A DNA stretch of 64,000 nucleotides from JADCRZ01 sp039921525 (GTDB lineage: Bacteria; Bacteroidota; Bacteroidia; Chitinophagales; Chitinophagaceae), in assembly GCA_039921525.1 (NCBI GenBank), contig JBDSBP010000124.1, positions 7,904-71,903 on the forward strand. The letters run 5' to 3'. Each line of letters starts with the position of its first letter. Position 1 is the stretch's first letter. The translations under genes and the position numbers were made by a program. The notes under the pieces are model-generated. The model saw only the letters and a program-made list of their open reading frames with translations, did no database searches and had not been told where the DNA came from. Below are positions 17,515 through 26,515 of the stretch, in pieces.

Positions 17515-19668
17515 TTACTTAGTCACCGCCGCAACTGGTTTAGCTGCAGCCATATCATTGACCACATTTATCGCCTCGTTTAAATAAATATCATTTTTTA
17601 AACTCTTTCTCCAGGCAATCATACGTTCTTCTTTATCCTTATCGGAAGAAAATTTATTTTCTTCCCCTGTAAGCGTATTTACATTTATTTCTTTTGGTAA
17701 TTTACTGATGAGTGCTTCCAATTCCTTATTAGTTGCGTTTATCTGCTTTTTGTCGTTGCGAAATTTCTCCAGCTGCAAAAAATACACTTTATCATTTTGC
17801 TTCGCCAGCCACGCTGCATTCTTTTTTATAAGACTAAAAACACTGTTATTAGTTACTCTTGTATCACTTGCATTTTCAATTGATTTCAGATCATAGCCAG
17901 CTTTCCAGGGCATATAATCAGCGCGTTGAATGGTATCCCATGGTAATGCATCAGGATCATCTTTTTCGCGGATCTTTACATACTCCAGGTCATCTGGCAA
18001 CACAATATCAGAATACACCCCTTTTAACTGCGTGGAACCACCGTTGATGCGATAAAACTTTTGCAATGTTAACTTGATAGTACCCAGTTCGCTGTTGGCA
18101 GCCAAAGCCGGACCAAGATCCCTGTCTAAACCAATATTTCGTTGAACGGTTCCCTTTCCGTATGTGGAAGAGCTACCTATGATCACTCCTCGCTTATAAT
18201 CCTGTATGGCGGCTGCGAAAATCTCTGAAGCGGATGCGCTTAATTCATTTACCATTACAGCCAGGGGACCATCATATAAAATGCTTTTATCTTTATCCCT
18301 CAATACGCTTGGTTTACCATCGCGATCCTTAACCTGTACTATTGGTCCGTCTTCAATGAACAATCCTGCCATTTGAACAACATCATACAAAGAGCCACCA
18401 CCATTAAATCGAAGGTCAAGAATGATACCGTCAACTTTTTCTGCTTTTAATTTAACTACTTCTTTTTTCACGTCATCGAAAGAACGGGCGCCTTTTGGAT
18501 TTTCAAAATCTGCATAGAACTCACGAAGAAGTATATATCCAATTTTTGATTTGCCATTGTCTACAATTACACTGCGGGCAAAAGTTTCATCCTGCACTAT
18601 TTCATCGCGTACCAACGGTACCACGTCTAAATCACCATCCGTTTTTTTAATTGTCAATTTTACTTCCGTACCTTTTTTACCACGAATTAATTTTACAGCG
18701 TCTTCCACCTCATATCCGGTAAGATCAACAGGTTCTTCATTTCCCTGCGCTACCTTGGTGATAATATCCCCGGCTTGTATCTTTCCGGATTTCCAGGCAG
18801 GACTACCGGCTATTAGTGTACCGATCTTAATTGTATTGTCTTCAAGTTTTAAAGAAGCACCAATACCAAAGAATCGCCCACTCATTTGTTCATCAAAAAA
18901 ACGCTTATCAACTGGTGGGAAGAAAGTAGAGTGAGGGTCCATGGAATTAGTGATGATATTAACGAAATCATTAAAACGATCATCATCGCTAACCTTATTC
19001 TTAACCCGGCTATAAATTCTATCCATTATATGCAGCACTTTGCCACGGGCGTCTTTTTCCAGTTCCTCGTTAGTCTTGGAAACATATCCCTCTTTTCCTT
19101 TATTTTTTTCCTGGGTATCTAATAAGTCTGCATACCTGTCAAGCACCATATATTTAAGGCGTTTTCTCCAGGAATCTTTTCTTTCTGCTTCGTTTTTGGG
19201 GAAAGTTAATTTTTCAGGATCGAGTACCACAGTTTCATCCTTGGTAAAATCAAATGGTTGTGCCAGCAAATCTTTGTAAACTTTTTCTGTTTCCAGCATA
19301 CGTTTCTTTATAAGCTCCGATACAGCGGGAACAAACAGCACAGGGCTACCCAATATTTCATCGTCGATGGTATTTTCGTATTTTTTCAGGTTATCCACAT
19401 CGGCCTGAAGCAGTATATTTTTCATGGGATCTACTGCTTCCAGGTATTTTTTAAATACCTCTTTGGAAAATTTATCATTGATATCTTTTGGACTGTAGTG
19501 AATTTCCTTAATCATCTCACCTACATTCCTCAGAATTTTTTCATATTTCGAAGGGGGATTTTCAATGGTTCCAAATGTACGGAAGGCAATAAAAACCCCA
19601 CATCCCAATAGCAAGAATAAAATGGGTAAACTTCTTTTACTAAACATATAATCTATAACTTTTGACAT
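17515..19668 (-). CDS. Carboxy-terminal processing (tail-specific) protease, S41 family
   Basis: Periplasmic serine protease of 717 residues of the Prc/CtpA type. A single membrane-spanning signal anchor lies at about 12-31. An N-terminal helical domain (about 40-250) contains DPHSTFFPP. A PDZ domain (about 255-350) carries FFGIGASLK and AGDIITKV. The peptidase core has the serine motif NELSASASE (about 474-482), and the general base Lys505 is in TYGKGTVQ. The C-terminal helical domain is DUF3340-like. Length and order match E. coli Prc. It probably trims lipoproteins or murein hydrolases. It is monocistronic, with its own terminator. Confidence 0.93.
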   Translation of the reverse strand: MSKVIDYMFSKRSLPILFLLLGCGVFIAFRTFGTIENPPSKYEKILRNVGEMIKEIHYSPKDINDKFSKEVFKKYLEAVDPMKNILLQADVDNLKKYENTIDDEILGSPVLFVPAVSELIKKRMLETEKVYKDLLAQPFDFTKDETVVLDPEKLTFPKNEAERKDSWRKRLKYMVLDRYADLLDTQEKNKGKEGYVSKTNEELEKDARGKVLHIMDRIYSRVKNKVSDDDRFNDFVNIITNSMDPHSTFFPPVDKRFFDEQMSGRFFGIGASLKLEDNTIKIGTLIAGSPAWKSGKIQAGDIITKVAQGNEEPVDLTGYEVEDAVKLIRGKKGTEVKLTIKKTDGDLDVVPLVRDEIVQDETFARSVIVDNGKSKIGYILLREFYADFENPKGARSFDDVKKEVVKLKAEKVDGIILDLRFNGGGSLYDVVQMAGLFIEDGPIVQVKDRDGKPSVLRDKDKSILYDGPLAVMVNELSASASEIFAAAIQDYKRGVIIGSSSTYGKGTVQRNIGLDRDLGPALAANSELGTIKLTLQKFYRINGGSTQLKGVYSDIVLPDDLEYVKIREKDDPDALPWDTIQRADYMPWKAGYDLKSIENASDTRVTNNSVFSLIKKNAAWLAKQNDKVYFLQLEKFRNDKKQINATNKELEALISKLPKEINVNTLTGEENKFSSDKDKEERMIAWRKSLKNDIYLNEAINVVNDMAAAKPVAAVTK

Positions 19669-19883
19669 TTACGTAAAAATAACGAATAAATGCATTGAGT
19701 TGTTGTATGAAAAACCAATTAACATGGGATTAGGTAACATATTTTATGAACGGTTCTATGATAAAATTGAGCTGGGGTTCAGAAGGTTTCCTTTAACACA
19801 GTCGTCTTTATACGGAAAATATCAGGGTCTCCTTCATAATTAAATAAGAGGGTAAAAACGGGTCAGGGATGAGTTGAACAGAT

Positions 19884-19913
19884 AAAAAAATCCCGGAAAA
19901 CTGGTTCCGGGAT
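19884..19913 (-). terminator. Terminator downstream of tRNA-His
   Basis: Minus strand ATCCCGGAA-CCAG-TTTTCCGGGAT followed by seven T, starting eight bases after the tRNA 3' end. A long GC stem with a clean T-run. Confidence 0.9.
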
Positions 19914-19920
19914 AGACTGG

Positions 19921-19995
19921 GGTGAATGATGGGGCTCGAACCCACGACCCTCAGAATCACAATCTGATGCTCTAACCAACTGAGCTACAATCACC
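19921..19995 (-). tRNA. tRNA-His (anticodon GTG)
   Basis: The complement folds as a complete cloverleaf. The acceptor GTGATTG pairs with CATTCAC (one T-T mismatch), and the D arm has GCTCAGTTGGTTAGAGC. The anticodon stem TCAGA/TCTGA encloses loop TTGTGAT with anticodon GTG. The T arm is GTGGG-TTCGAGC-CCCAT. The extra G at position -1 opposite C73 is the hallmark of histidine tRNA. CCA is not encoded. Confidence 0.96.
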
Positions 19996-20153
19996 ATTTG
20001 AGCTGCAAAAATAATGGAAAATGCTGCTCATTTCAAAAAAAATCTCACTTAGCTATATTGTTCATTGAGGCTTCCTAACCTTAACCATAAAACCTTGAAC
20101 TTTAAACTATATTAGCTATTTAGCTTTTCTTTGCAGCCATAATAAATAGCTTA

Positions 20154-20762
20154 ATGAGTTTTTGGCTGGTTTTGTTTCCTTTTGTTTCGGCATTATTAGG
20201 TTGGTGTTGTACCAAACTTGCCATTAAGATGCTATTCCATCCTCAATTTCCCAAAAAGATACTGGGAGGTACCGTACAGGGTTATTTCCCAAAACGCCGG
20301 TTTGCATTCTCCGCTTCAGCAGGCAATCTATTGAGACGGGAGCTAGATTCTTTCCAGGAGATAGAAAAAAAAATCCTCGATCCTTCTAACCTGCAAAAAA
20401 TAATGCCGGAGATAGAGGAGCATATTGATTATTTCCTTCGCATAAAATTAAAAGATGCCATGCCCATGGTAGCTATGTTCGTTGGAGATAAAACAATCGT
20501 TCAGTTAAAAGAAGTATTCATGACGGAAATGCAAACGCTATTTCCTGTAATTATGGAAAGTTATGTTAAAGAGCTAAAGAAGAATCTTCAAATCGATGAA
20601 ATCATCATTCATAAACTGGACTCTGTGCCGGGCATAAAAATTGAGTTGTTCTTTTTACGCATATTTAGAAAAGAATTTCGTCATCTACAACTTTTGGGAG
20701 CACTATTTGGTTTTGTAACAGGTGCTTTGCAGATAATTATCACTTTGTTGATAAATCGCTAG
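20154..20762 (+). CDS. DUF445 family membrane protein
   Basis: Inner-membrane protein of 202 residues. The N-terminal helix contains the family motif GWCCTKLAIKMLFHP (about 17-31), followed by the conserved GYFPKRR turn. The central part is an amphipathic helical region (about 60-165), and a C-terminal membrane helix lies at about 180-199 (LGALFGFVTGALQIII). DUF445 proteins (YheB/YjiN-like) are widespread and have no firmly known function. The upstream gene on this side is tRNA-His on the other strand. Confidence 0.85.
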   Translation: MSFWLVLFPFVSALLGWCCTKLAIKMLFHPQFPKKILGGTVQGYFPKRRFAFSASAGNLLRRELDSFQEIEKKILDPSNLQKIMPEIEEHIDYFLRIKLKDAMPMVAMFVGDKTIVQLKEVFMTEMQTLFPVIMESYVKELKKNLQIDEIIIHKLDSVPGIKIELFFLRIFRKEFRHLQLLGALFGFVTGALQIIITLLINR

Positions 20763-20905
20763 CAAGTTAAAATAGATTTAGACGTCTAAACTCCATATCT
20801 CTAAAATGCATTCAGTACAGAATAAGCCATTTATCATTTAAAATGCAGGCCTTTTAAGCAAATCGGTGAGATTTGAAGGCCGGAATTCGTCCAAATAATA
20901 TTATT

Positions 20906-23554
20906 ATGAAAAAAATTATTACTTTATTACTGCTCTCTGGTTTTGGATTTGTCTCTTTTGCTCAATACCCGGGAGGTGGACAAAGAGGCGGAGGGCAGGG
21001 AAGAGGTGGTGGCCAGGGAATGAATGTTGGTCATTTTTACGGTAAGATTGTAGATAAAAAAAATTCGAAAGGTATTTCTGCAGCATCGGTTCAGCTCATC
21101 CAAACTAAAATGGATACGGCTACCAAACAACCCAAAGATGTAATTGTAGCCGGCATGTTAACAAAATCAAACGGTGATTTCAGCCTGGAAAATTTACCGG
21201 TTATGGGTAATTACAAATTATCCATCACTGGCATTGGCTATAAACCCATCGAACAAAAAGTTGGTTTTACTTTAAAAATGGGCCCCGGTGCCGGTGGCAT
21301 GGAACAGGCGATGAACGCCGTTGATAAGGATCTTGGAAATATAAAGATGGAGGAAGACGCCCAGGTATTAGAGGGCGTTACAGTTACTACATCAAAACCG
21401 CTTTTCACCATGGGGGTTGATCGTAAAATTTTCAATGTAGAAAAGAACCTGGTAAGCAGCGGTCAAACTGCCCAGGAATTAATGAAAAGCATTCCATCTA
21501 TTAACGTTGACATTGATGGCAATGTTACTCTCAGGAACGCGGCGCCACAAATTTTCGTAGATGGCCGCCCTTCGACTCTTTCACTTGACCAGATCCCCGC
21601 AGACGCTATTGAAAGCGTTGAAATCATTACCAACCCATCCGCCAAATTTGATGCTTCAGGCGGAAACGCAGGTATCTTAAATATTGTACTAAAGAAAAAT
21701 CGCAAGGCAGGGTACAATGGAAACATCCGCGCAGGTGTTGATTCAAGAGGCAAATTTAATGGAGGAGGTGATGTCAATATCAAACAGGGAAAAGTGAATT
21801 TCTTCGCGAGTGCAAACTTCAACCAGCGTAAATCGATTTCAAACAGCAGTATTTTTCGTCATAATCTTACTAAACCATTAGTAGATGTAGACCAGAAAAG
21901 TAAGGGTACCAACAACGGCAGTTTTGCTTTTGGCAGGGCCGGTATCGACTGGTTGATGGATAACAGGAATACATTGAGCTTTTCGGGTGTAATTGTAAAC
22001 GGTAATTTTAGAAACGGCGATGAATTGAATTTTGATTCATCGGCCTCAAACTTTGTGTATACCCGCGGAAACCAACTCACCGAAACCAAGTTCAATTTTA
22101 AGAATTACGGATCGAGCATTAATTTCAAACATATGTTTGCTAAAGCCGGAAAAGATATTACTGCCGATTTAAATTATAACAGCAGTCAAAATGAAAATAA
22201 CGGAACATATAAGACAAATCTTTTTTACCCTGATAATTCTGCAAAAGGAGCTACTCAAACACGAACAACATCTGGTAACGGTGCCAATAAGTTTTTTACG
22301 GCACAGGTAGATTACACGGATCCTATTACCGAAAATACAAAAATTGAAGCAGGAGGCCGGGTCGCTGTGAGGGATAATACTAGCATAAGTAATAATTATT
22401 TTCAAAATGGTACAGACCCAATTGTTTATAATCCTTTGTTGAGTAACAACTACCAATTTACAGACAGGGTGTATGCAGGATATGTTACTTTTTCCCAAAA
22501 GATTAAAACCTTAAGTTACCAGGCGGGCTTAAGGGCCGAAAGTTCTGATTATACCGGCACGCTCCTGCAGTCGACCAAGTCAACTTTTAGTACAAAATAT
22601 CCGATCAGTTTATTTCCAAGTGTGTTTATTACAAAGCAGCTTGAACATAGCCAGGACATTCAAATCAACTACAGCAGAAGAGTTAACAGGCCCAATTTTT
22701 TTCAGTTGATTCCGTATACTGATATTTCTGATCCGCAGAATTTTACCAAAGGTAATCCCGCGCTGAAGCCGGAGTTTACCAATTCCTTTGAACTTTCGTA
22801 CCAGAAAACACTTCCAAAAAATAACAGCATTCTTGTTTCAGCTTACTATAAACAAAGCACTGATTTGATCACTCGTTACACCTATCGTGATAAGGTAACC
22901 GATGTTAGTACAGACAGTGCGTACTTCACTACATATCTAAATGCCAACAGTAGCCAGGCTTATGGCCTTGAACTAACTTCCCGCAACCCGTTGACAAAAT
23001 GGTGGGATATGACCACAAACGTTAATTTTTACAACTCAAAAATAAACGGAAGCAATATCGACAAGAGCCTGCAAAGCGAACGGCTCAGCTATTTTATTAA
23101 ATGGAACAACAGCTTCAAGCTACCTGCAAATTTTAGTATCCAGTTTTCAGGCGATTACCAAAGTAAATCTGTATTACCACAAAGTAGTGGCCAGGGCGGT
23201 GGTGGCCGTGGCGGTGGTGGGGGTTTTGGCGGCGGTGGCTATGGCGGGGGTGCTCAACCGACAGCGCAGGGTTATGTTAATGCAAATTATGGCTTTGATG
23301 GCGCTATTAAAAAGGAATTTCTTAAGAATAAAGCGGCTTCACTCACCCTTAGCATGAACGATATTTTCAGAACTAAAAAATATAGTTATTATTCTGAATC
23401 TACTTATTTCACGCAAACCTCAACAAGAAGAAGAGATGCGCAGGTATTCCGGTTGAACTTTAATTACCGGTTTGGAAAGATGGATGTTTCTCTTTTCAAA
23501 CGTAAGAACACAAGGGGTGGATTGGATACACCGGATGTGCCAATGGGGCAATAA
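20906..23554 (+). CDS. Outer-membrane beta-barrel receptor (carboxypeptidase-regulatory + TonB-type plug)
   Basis: Outer-membrane protein of about 882 residues. The frame is open from 20873, but the ATG at 20906 begins the signal peptide MKKIITLLLLSGFGFVSFAQ. A Gly-rich linker (PGGGQRGGGQGRGGGQG) precedes a carboxypeptidase-regulatory-like domain. A TonB-receptor plug follows (PSINVDIDGNVTLR, VFVDGRPS-like, ILNIVLKKN), then an OMP_b-brl_3-type barrel. A second long Gly-rich stretch (roughly residues 758-780) interrupts a barrel loop near the C-terminus. It has no SusD partner, so it belongs to the non-SusC outer-membrane receptor group; the ligand is unknown. Confidence 0.9.
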   Translation: MKKIITLLLLSGFGFVSFAQYPGGGQRGGGQGRGGGQGMNVGHFYGKIVDKKNSKGISAASVQLIQTKMDTATKQPKDVIVAGMLTKSNGDFSLENLPVMGNYKLSITGIGYKPIEQKVGFTLKMGPGAGGMEQAMNAVDKDLGNIKMEEDAQVLEGVTVTTSKPLFTMGVDRKIFNVEKNLVSSGQTAQELMKSIPSINVDIDGNVTLRNAAPQIFVDGRPSTLSLDQIPADAIESVEIITNPSAKFDASGGNAGILNIVLKKNRKAGYNGNIRAGVDSRGKFNGGGDVNIKQGKVNFFASANFNQRKSISNSSIFRHNLTKPLVDVDQKSKGTNNGSFAFGRAGIDWLMDNRNTLSFSGVIVNGNFRNGDELNFDSSASNFVYTRGNQLTETKFNFKNYGSSINFKHMFAKAGKDITADLNYNSSQNENNGTYKTNLFYPDNSAKGATQTRTTSGNGANKFFTAQVDYTDPITENTKIEAGGRVAVRDNTSISNNYFQNGTDPIVYNPLLSNNYQFTDRVYAGYVTFSQKIKTLSYQAGLRAESSDYTGTLLQSTKSTFSTKYPISLFPSVFITKQLEHSQDIQINYSRRVNRPNFFQLIPYTDISDPQNFTKGNPALKPEFTNSFELSYQKTLPKNNSILVSAYYKQSTDLITRYTYRDKVTDVSTDSAYFTTYLNANSSQAYGLELTSRNPLTKWWDMTTNVNFYNSKINGSNIDKSLQSERLSYFIKWNNSFKLPANFSIQFSGDYQSKSVLPQSSGQGGGGRGGGGGFGGGGYGGGAQPTAQGYVNANYGFDGAIKKEFLKNKAASLTLSMNDIFRTKKYSYYSESTYFTQTSTRRRDAQVFRLNFNYRFGKMDVSLFKRKNTRGGLDTPDVPMGQ

Positions 23555-23560
23555 GAGTCG

Positions 23561-23670
23561 TGAGGTATGAGGTATGAGTTTATCTATCAGCCGTCAGCTA
23601 TCGGCTATCGGCTTTGATCACCAGGTTGGTCCGATGTCACGATGTAAATAACTTGGAAGTTATATAAAAG
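23561..23670. repeat. Composite dispersed repeat, copy 1
   Basis: Two GGTATGA units, a short spacer, then a GGCTATC-family array (23583-23612). A non-tandem tail follows that contains CCAGGTTGGTCC and ends in ACTTGGAAGTTATATAAAAG. The same order and tail recur at 31715-31830. It begins seven bases after the stop of the receptor gene. Confidence 0.9.
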
Positions 23671-23769
23671 TCCCTCATGAATTGACCATTCAAACGTCAG
23701 GTGAGATAACTTTAAAAAGTAGCATGATTAACTCCTTAATTATTACCAACTTGGGTTAAGTTATATAGT

Positions 23770-23808
23770 AGGTGTGAGGTGTGAGGTATGAAATATGAGG
23801 TATGAATG
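23770..23808. repeat. Heptamer array, GGTATGA/GGTGTGA family
   Basis: Five units with period 7: GGTGTGA twice, GGTATGA, AATATGA, GGTATGA. It lies in the repeat-packed 637-base gap between the receptor gene and the LysE gene. That gap contains no credible gene. Confidence 0.85.
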
Positions 23809-23812
23809 AAAA

Positions 23813-23847
23813 GCAGTAGGGGCGGGACCAGGTTCCGCCCCTACTGC
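23813..23847. repeat. GC-rich palindrome
   Basis: Arms of 15 bases, GCAGTAGGGGCGGGA and TTCCGCCCCTACTGC, differ at one pair and are separated by CCAGG. It is a stable REP-like hairpin next to the preceding array. Confidence 0.8.
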
Positions 23848-23984
23848 ATCTGAAACGCATGGATTATTGTTTGATGCAAAAGAAATCGCACCTGAATTAG
23901 TTACAACAGGGCGGGCAAACCCTTTCCCCAATAACTTCATACTCCCAAAATCGAATATTGATAATTGATAATTAACAATTAACA

Positions 23985-24172
23985 ATTAATTCTACTTTGA
24001 CAAGTCATGAAGTTATTCTGTTGGTTCTGTCGCATGTCTGGGCAGCAAATATATTTCGCAGAGTTAAAGAATGTTCGAAATTGAACGGCGGCTCCGGTAA
24101 TGTAAATTTGAATATGCCGACTACCTTCAACTGATAATAAAAGCCGGTTTAACTTGTCAAAGTAGAATTAAT
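23985..24172. mobile_element. MITE-like element with perfect 21-bp terminal inverted repeats
   Basis: Left end ATTAATTCTACTTTGACAAG(T) at 23985-24005 and its exact reverse complement at 24152-24172 enclose 146 bases with no ORF. Both ends are embedded in AATTAAT/AATTAAC heptamers, so target duplications cannot be told apart from the flanking array. No transposase is in the window. Confidence 0.6.
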
Positions 24173-24191
24173 AATTAATAATTAATAATTA
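24165..24191. repeat. Heptamer array, AATTAAT family
   Basis: Nearly four perfect AATTAAT units running exactly up to the stop codon of the LysE gene (complement of 24192-24194). The array overlaps the right end of the MITE-like element. Confidence 0.9.
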
Positions 24192-24866
24192 CTACCTCTT
24201 GCCTTCAAGGTAAGTTTTTCCATTAAATTGATCTTCTATAGGCTTATTCAACACCCTATATAATTGAACAAAAGCAGAAATAACAAATATTATCGCAACT
24301 GTTATATTGATAGCGCGGTGGCTGGCCTTTAATTTATTAACCAGCCATTTGCCGGCGTAGATAAATATTCCCAATCCTATAAGTGTACCAACAGCTATAC
24401 CCGCAGTATAAAAATTAAATTGTAGTTCAGATGGCCTCAGAACACCCGTGCTTAGTAAATAGGTGCTCCAGATAAACCAGAAAGGAATTTGTACAGGGTT
24501 TAATGCACTCATGGTAAAGCCAAGAAAAAAACGTTTCATTTTATTATTAAGAAGAATGTTTTTTTGATCACGGCTTTTGCGGGCGGTGATATAACTGCTG
24601 ACGGCTAACGCAATAAATAAAAAAACGGTTACCCATTCCAGTATATAGAATAACCGCTTGTTCTCCAGTATCCAGTTCATTCCTTTTAATGATATCCTTA
24701 CATATATAATTTCCACTAAGGCAACCCCCAGGGAGAATTTAACGGCATTCCGGCTATTTTCCTGAACAGAAATCTGCATGGCAGTAACATTGAGTGTGCC
24801 CAATGGCAGTGCGCCCAGTAAACTAATTACTAAACCGGTAAAAAATATCCGGACTATATCAAGCAT
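24192..24866 (-). CDS. LysE/RhtB family exporter
   Basis: Inner-membrane protein of 224 residues with about six hydrophobic segments (near 5-27, 44-65, 73-92, 110-135, 145-170 and 184-205). The N-terminal motif LGALPLGTLNVTAMQ matches the PGP/GPN turn of LysE exporters, and GFTMSALNPVQIPFW is the second conserved repeat. The family exports amino acids or related small molecules; the substrate is unknown. Heptamer arrays lie on both sides: in its 5' leader (24870-24913) and at its stop codon. Confidence 0.85.
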   Translation of the reverse strand: MLDIVRIFFTGLVISLLGALPLGTLNVTAMQISVQENSRNAVKFSLGVALVEIIYVRISLKGMNWILENKRLFYILEWVTVFLFIALAVSSYITARKSRDQKNILLNNKMKRFFLGFTMSALNPVQIPFWFIWSTYLLSTGVLRPSELQFNFYTAGIAVGTLIGLGIFIYAGKWLVNKLKASHRAINITVAIIFVISAFVQLYRVLNKPIEDQFNGKTYLEGKR

Positions 24867-24869
24867 TTT

Positions 24870-24913
24870 TGATAATTATTAATGATTAGTTGTTAATTGT
24901 TAATTGTTAATTG
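24870..24913. repeat. Heptamer array, AATTGTT family
   Basis: Period-7 units, the last three TTGTTAA copies perfect, in the leader of the LysE gene three bases before its ATG. Further right (about 24990-25060) is a degenerate mix of CTTAAAC-like and CTCATAC-like units. Confidence 0.75.
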
Positions 24914-25100
24914 AAGTTAGGCGGATTTGAGGTTTCTCAATTACGTGGGTATAATATAAATCTAATTAAACTCATATCTCAACCCAATACTACAAACCAT
25001 CTACTTCAAACCTTAAACCTCATCCTTATAGCTCATACCTCCTACCAATTACCTCATAGCCAGCTCATTTTTTTAAAGTATTTTTACTAAAATATTACGC

Positions 25101-25880
25101 ATGCAGGTACCGCTAATGAGTGAATTATTGGCTAAGGGTGAAAGCCCTGAAGTATTATTCTGGGTGGGATGTGCTGGAAGCTTTGACCAGCGTGCTCAAA
25201 AGATTACCAAAGCATTTGTATCCATTTTAAATAAAGTCGGAATAAATTATGCGATTCTCGGTAAAGAGGAATTATGCACCGGTGATCCTGTAAGACGCGC
25301 AGGAAACGAGTTCATGTTCCAGATGATGGCTTACCAGAATATTCAAATCCTAAACAATTACAACATAAAAAAAATTGTTACCGCCTGCCCCCATTGCTTT
25401 AATACCATCAGTAATGAATACCCGGAATTGGGTGGTCATTACGAAGTAGTTCATCACTCCACATTTTTGCAACAATTGATTGATGGCGGAAAAATAAAAA
25501 TGGTAGAGGGTGGCTTTTTCAAAGGCAAGCGCATTACCTATCACGACAGTTGTTATCTGGGCAGGGCTAATAATATTTACGAGGCACCACGAAAAGTGTT
25601 GGAAGCGCTCGATGCTGAACTGGTTGAAATGAAACGATGCCGTTCCAACGGCTTATGCTGTGGTGCCGGCGGTGCACAGATGTTTAAAGAAGAAGAAAAA
25701 GGAAAAGTACGGATCAATACTGAAAGAAGCAACGAAGCCCTGGAAACTGGTGCCAGTGTTGTTGCCTCCGCCTGCCCTTTTTGCAATACCATGCTAACAG
25801 ATGGAATAAAAAGTCGCGAGAAGGAAAATGAAGTCGCCGTGCTTGATATTGCAGAGATCATTGCGAGGAGCATGGCGTAA
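25101..25880 (+). CDS. CCG-domain (Fe-S)-binding protein
   Basis: Cytosolic protein of 259 residues with two cysteine-rich CCG domains of the HdrB/GlpC/LutA type. The first domain has WVGCAGSFDQRA and later TACPHCFNTI. The second has YHDSCYLGRANN, then GLCCGAGGAQMF and ASACPFCNTML. Such domains bind a [4Fe-4S] cluster or act in thiol/electron-transfer subunits of heterodisulfide-reductase-like or lactate-oxidation complexes. In Bacteroidota it usually follows a larger ferredoxin-type partner; none is adjacent here. It is convergent with the DinB-like gene. Confidence 0.85.
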   Translation: MQVPLMSELLAKGESPEVLFWVGCAGSFDQRAQKITKAFVSILNKVGINYAILGKEELCTGDPVRRAGNEFMFQMMAYQNIQILNNYNIKKIVTACPHCFNTISNEYPELGGHYEVVHHSTFLQQLIDGGKIKMVEGGFFKGKRITYHDSCYLGRANNIYEAPRKVLEALDAELVEMKRCRSNGLCCGAGGAQMFKEEEKGKVRINTERSNEALETGASVVASACPFCNTMLTDGIKSREKENEVAVLDIAEIIARSMA

Positions 25881-25895
25881 TGTGTATTAGATCAT

Positions 25896-26405
25896 TTATA
25901 AATATCTTTCATTGATAATATTCATATGATGCTGAATATGACCGGCGCACAAAAACCCAATAGCGGCTACACTTAACTGATTGTTATTTGCCGTACCAGT
26001 ATAATTCAATTCTTCATCAGTAAAAGATGCAAATAGAAATTTTGTAGCTTTTCTCAGGCTTCTAAATTCGTCTATCATGTCTTCCCAGTTGCGCGTAGAT
26101 CCGTGTGACACAGCGGCCCAGTCATTTTCCTCAAAACCGGGAAGCGGAGAAGGGTCTTTCCTGGCAAACCATATGGCTCGAAAGCTGAAGACCCTTTCCG
26201 CGTCAATTACATGTTGCAACACTTCCTTGAGCGTCCACTTATCTGTTGCATATGAATAGTCAAATTTATACGCTGGAATTCCATTTAAAAGCTTCCTGAA
26301 AGTTTTACCATTTTTACTTAAAGCTTCATTTATATCAGTTTCTTTTACAAGGTTAATATACCTGCGGATGAAATCGGATGCCACGATATTATAGGTAGTT
26401 GCCAT
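25896..26405 (-). CDS. DinB family protein
   Basis: Four-helix-bundle protein of 169 residues with a DinB-type metal site. Candidate ligands are the histidine in LQHVIDAERVFS and the pair in GHIQHHMNIINERYL near the C-terminus. The frame is open to 26456, but that extension would translate the terminator of the upstream subtilisin gene, so the ATG at 26405 (MATTYNIVASDF) is the start. Relatives include thiol transferases that use bacillithiol or mycothiol. That would fit the bacillithiol genes elsewhere in the window, but this is inference. Confidence 0.85.
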   Translation of the reverse strand: MATTYNIVASDFIRRYINLVKETDINEALSKNGKTFRKLLNGIPAYKFDYSYATDKWTLKEVLQHVIDAERVFSFRAIWFARKDPSPLPGFEENDWAAVSHGSTRNWEDMIDEFRSLRKATKFLFASFTDEELNYTGTANNNQLSVAAIGFLCAGHIQHHMNIINERYL

Positions 26406-26428
26406 TTTTAAAAATTTATTAAAAATAA

Positions 26429-26464
26429 TAAAAAAGTGCCGGAAACATTCCGGCACTTTTTATA
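26429..26464 (-). terminator. Terminator of the subtilisin-like protease gene
   Basis: Perfect arms AAAAGTGCCGGAA and TTCCGGCACTTTT around a short loop, followed on the minus strand by a T-rich run. It lies between the protease stop (26516) and the DinB start (26405). The A/T runs on both sides would let it work in either direction. Confidence 0.85.
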
Positions 26465-26515
26465 AATAATGTTACTTATTCACAAACCCCTAGGCACGTT
26501 TCTCAGCTCAACATT

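Noticed and set aside
19724..19843. A 39-codon plus-strand ORF between the S41 protease and tRNA-His
   Set aside because: No recognisable domain, signal or membrane segment, no promoter box, and length easily reached by chance.
23761..23985. A 74-codon minus-strand ORF
   Set aside because: It reads through a heptamer array, a GC-rich palindrome and AT repeats; the peptide (SHLTPTI, GAEPGPAPTAF) is low-complexity translation of repeats.
26406..26456. N-terminal extension of the DinB-like protein
   Set aside because: It would translate the upstream gene's terminator hairpin.
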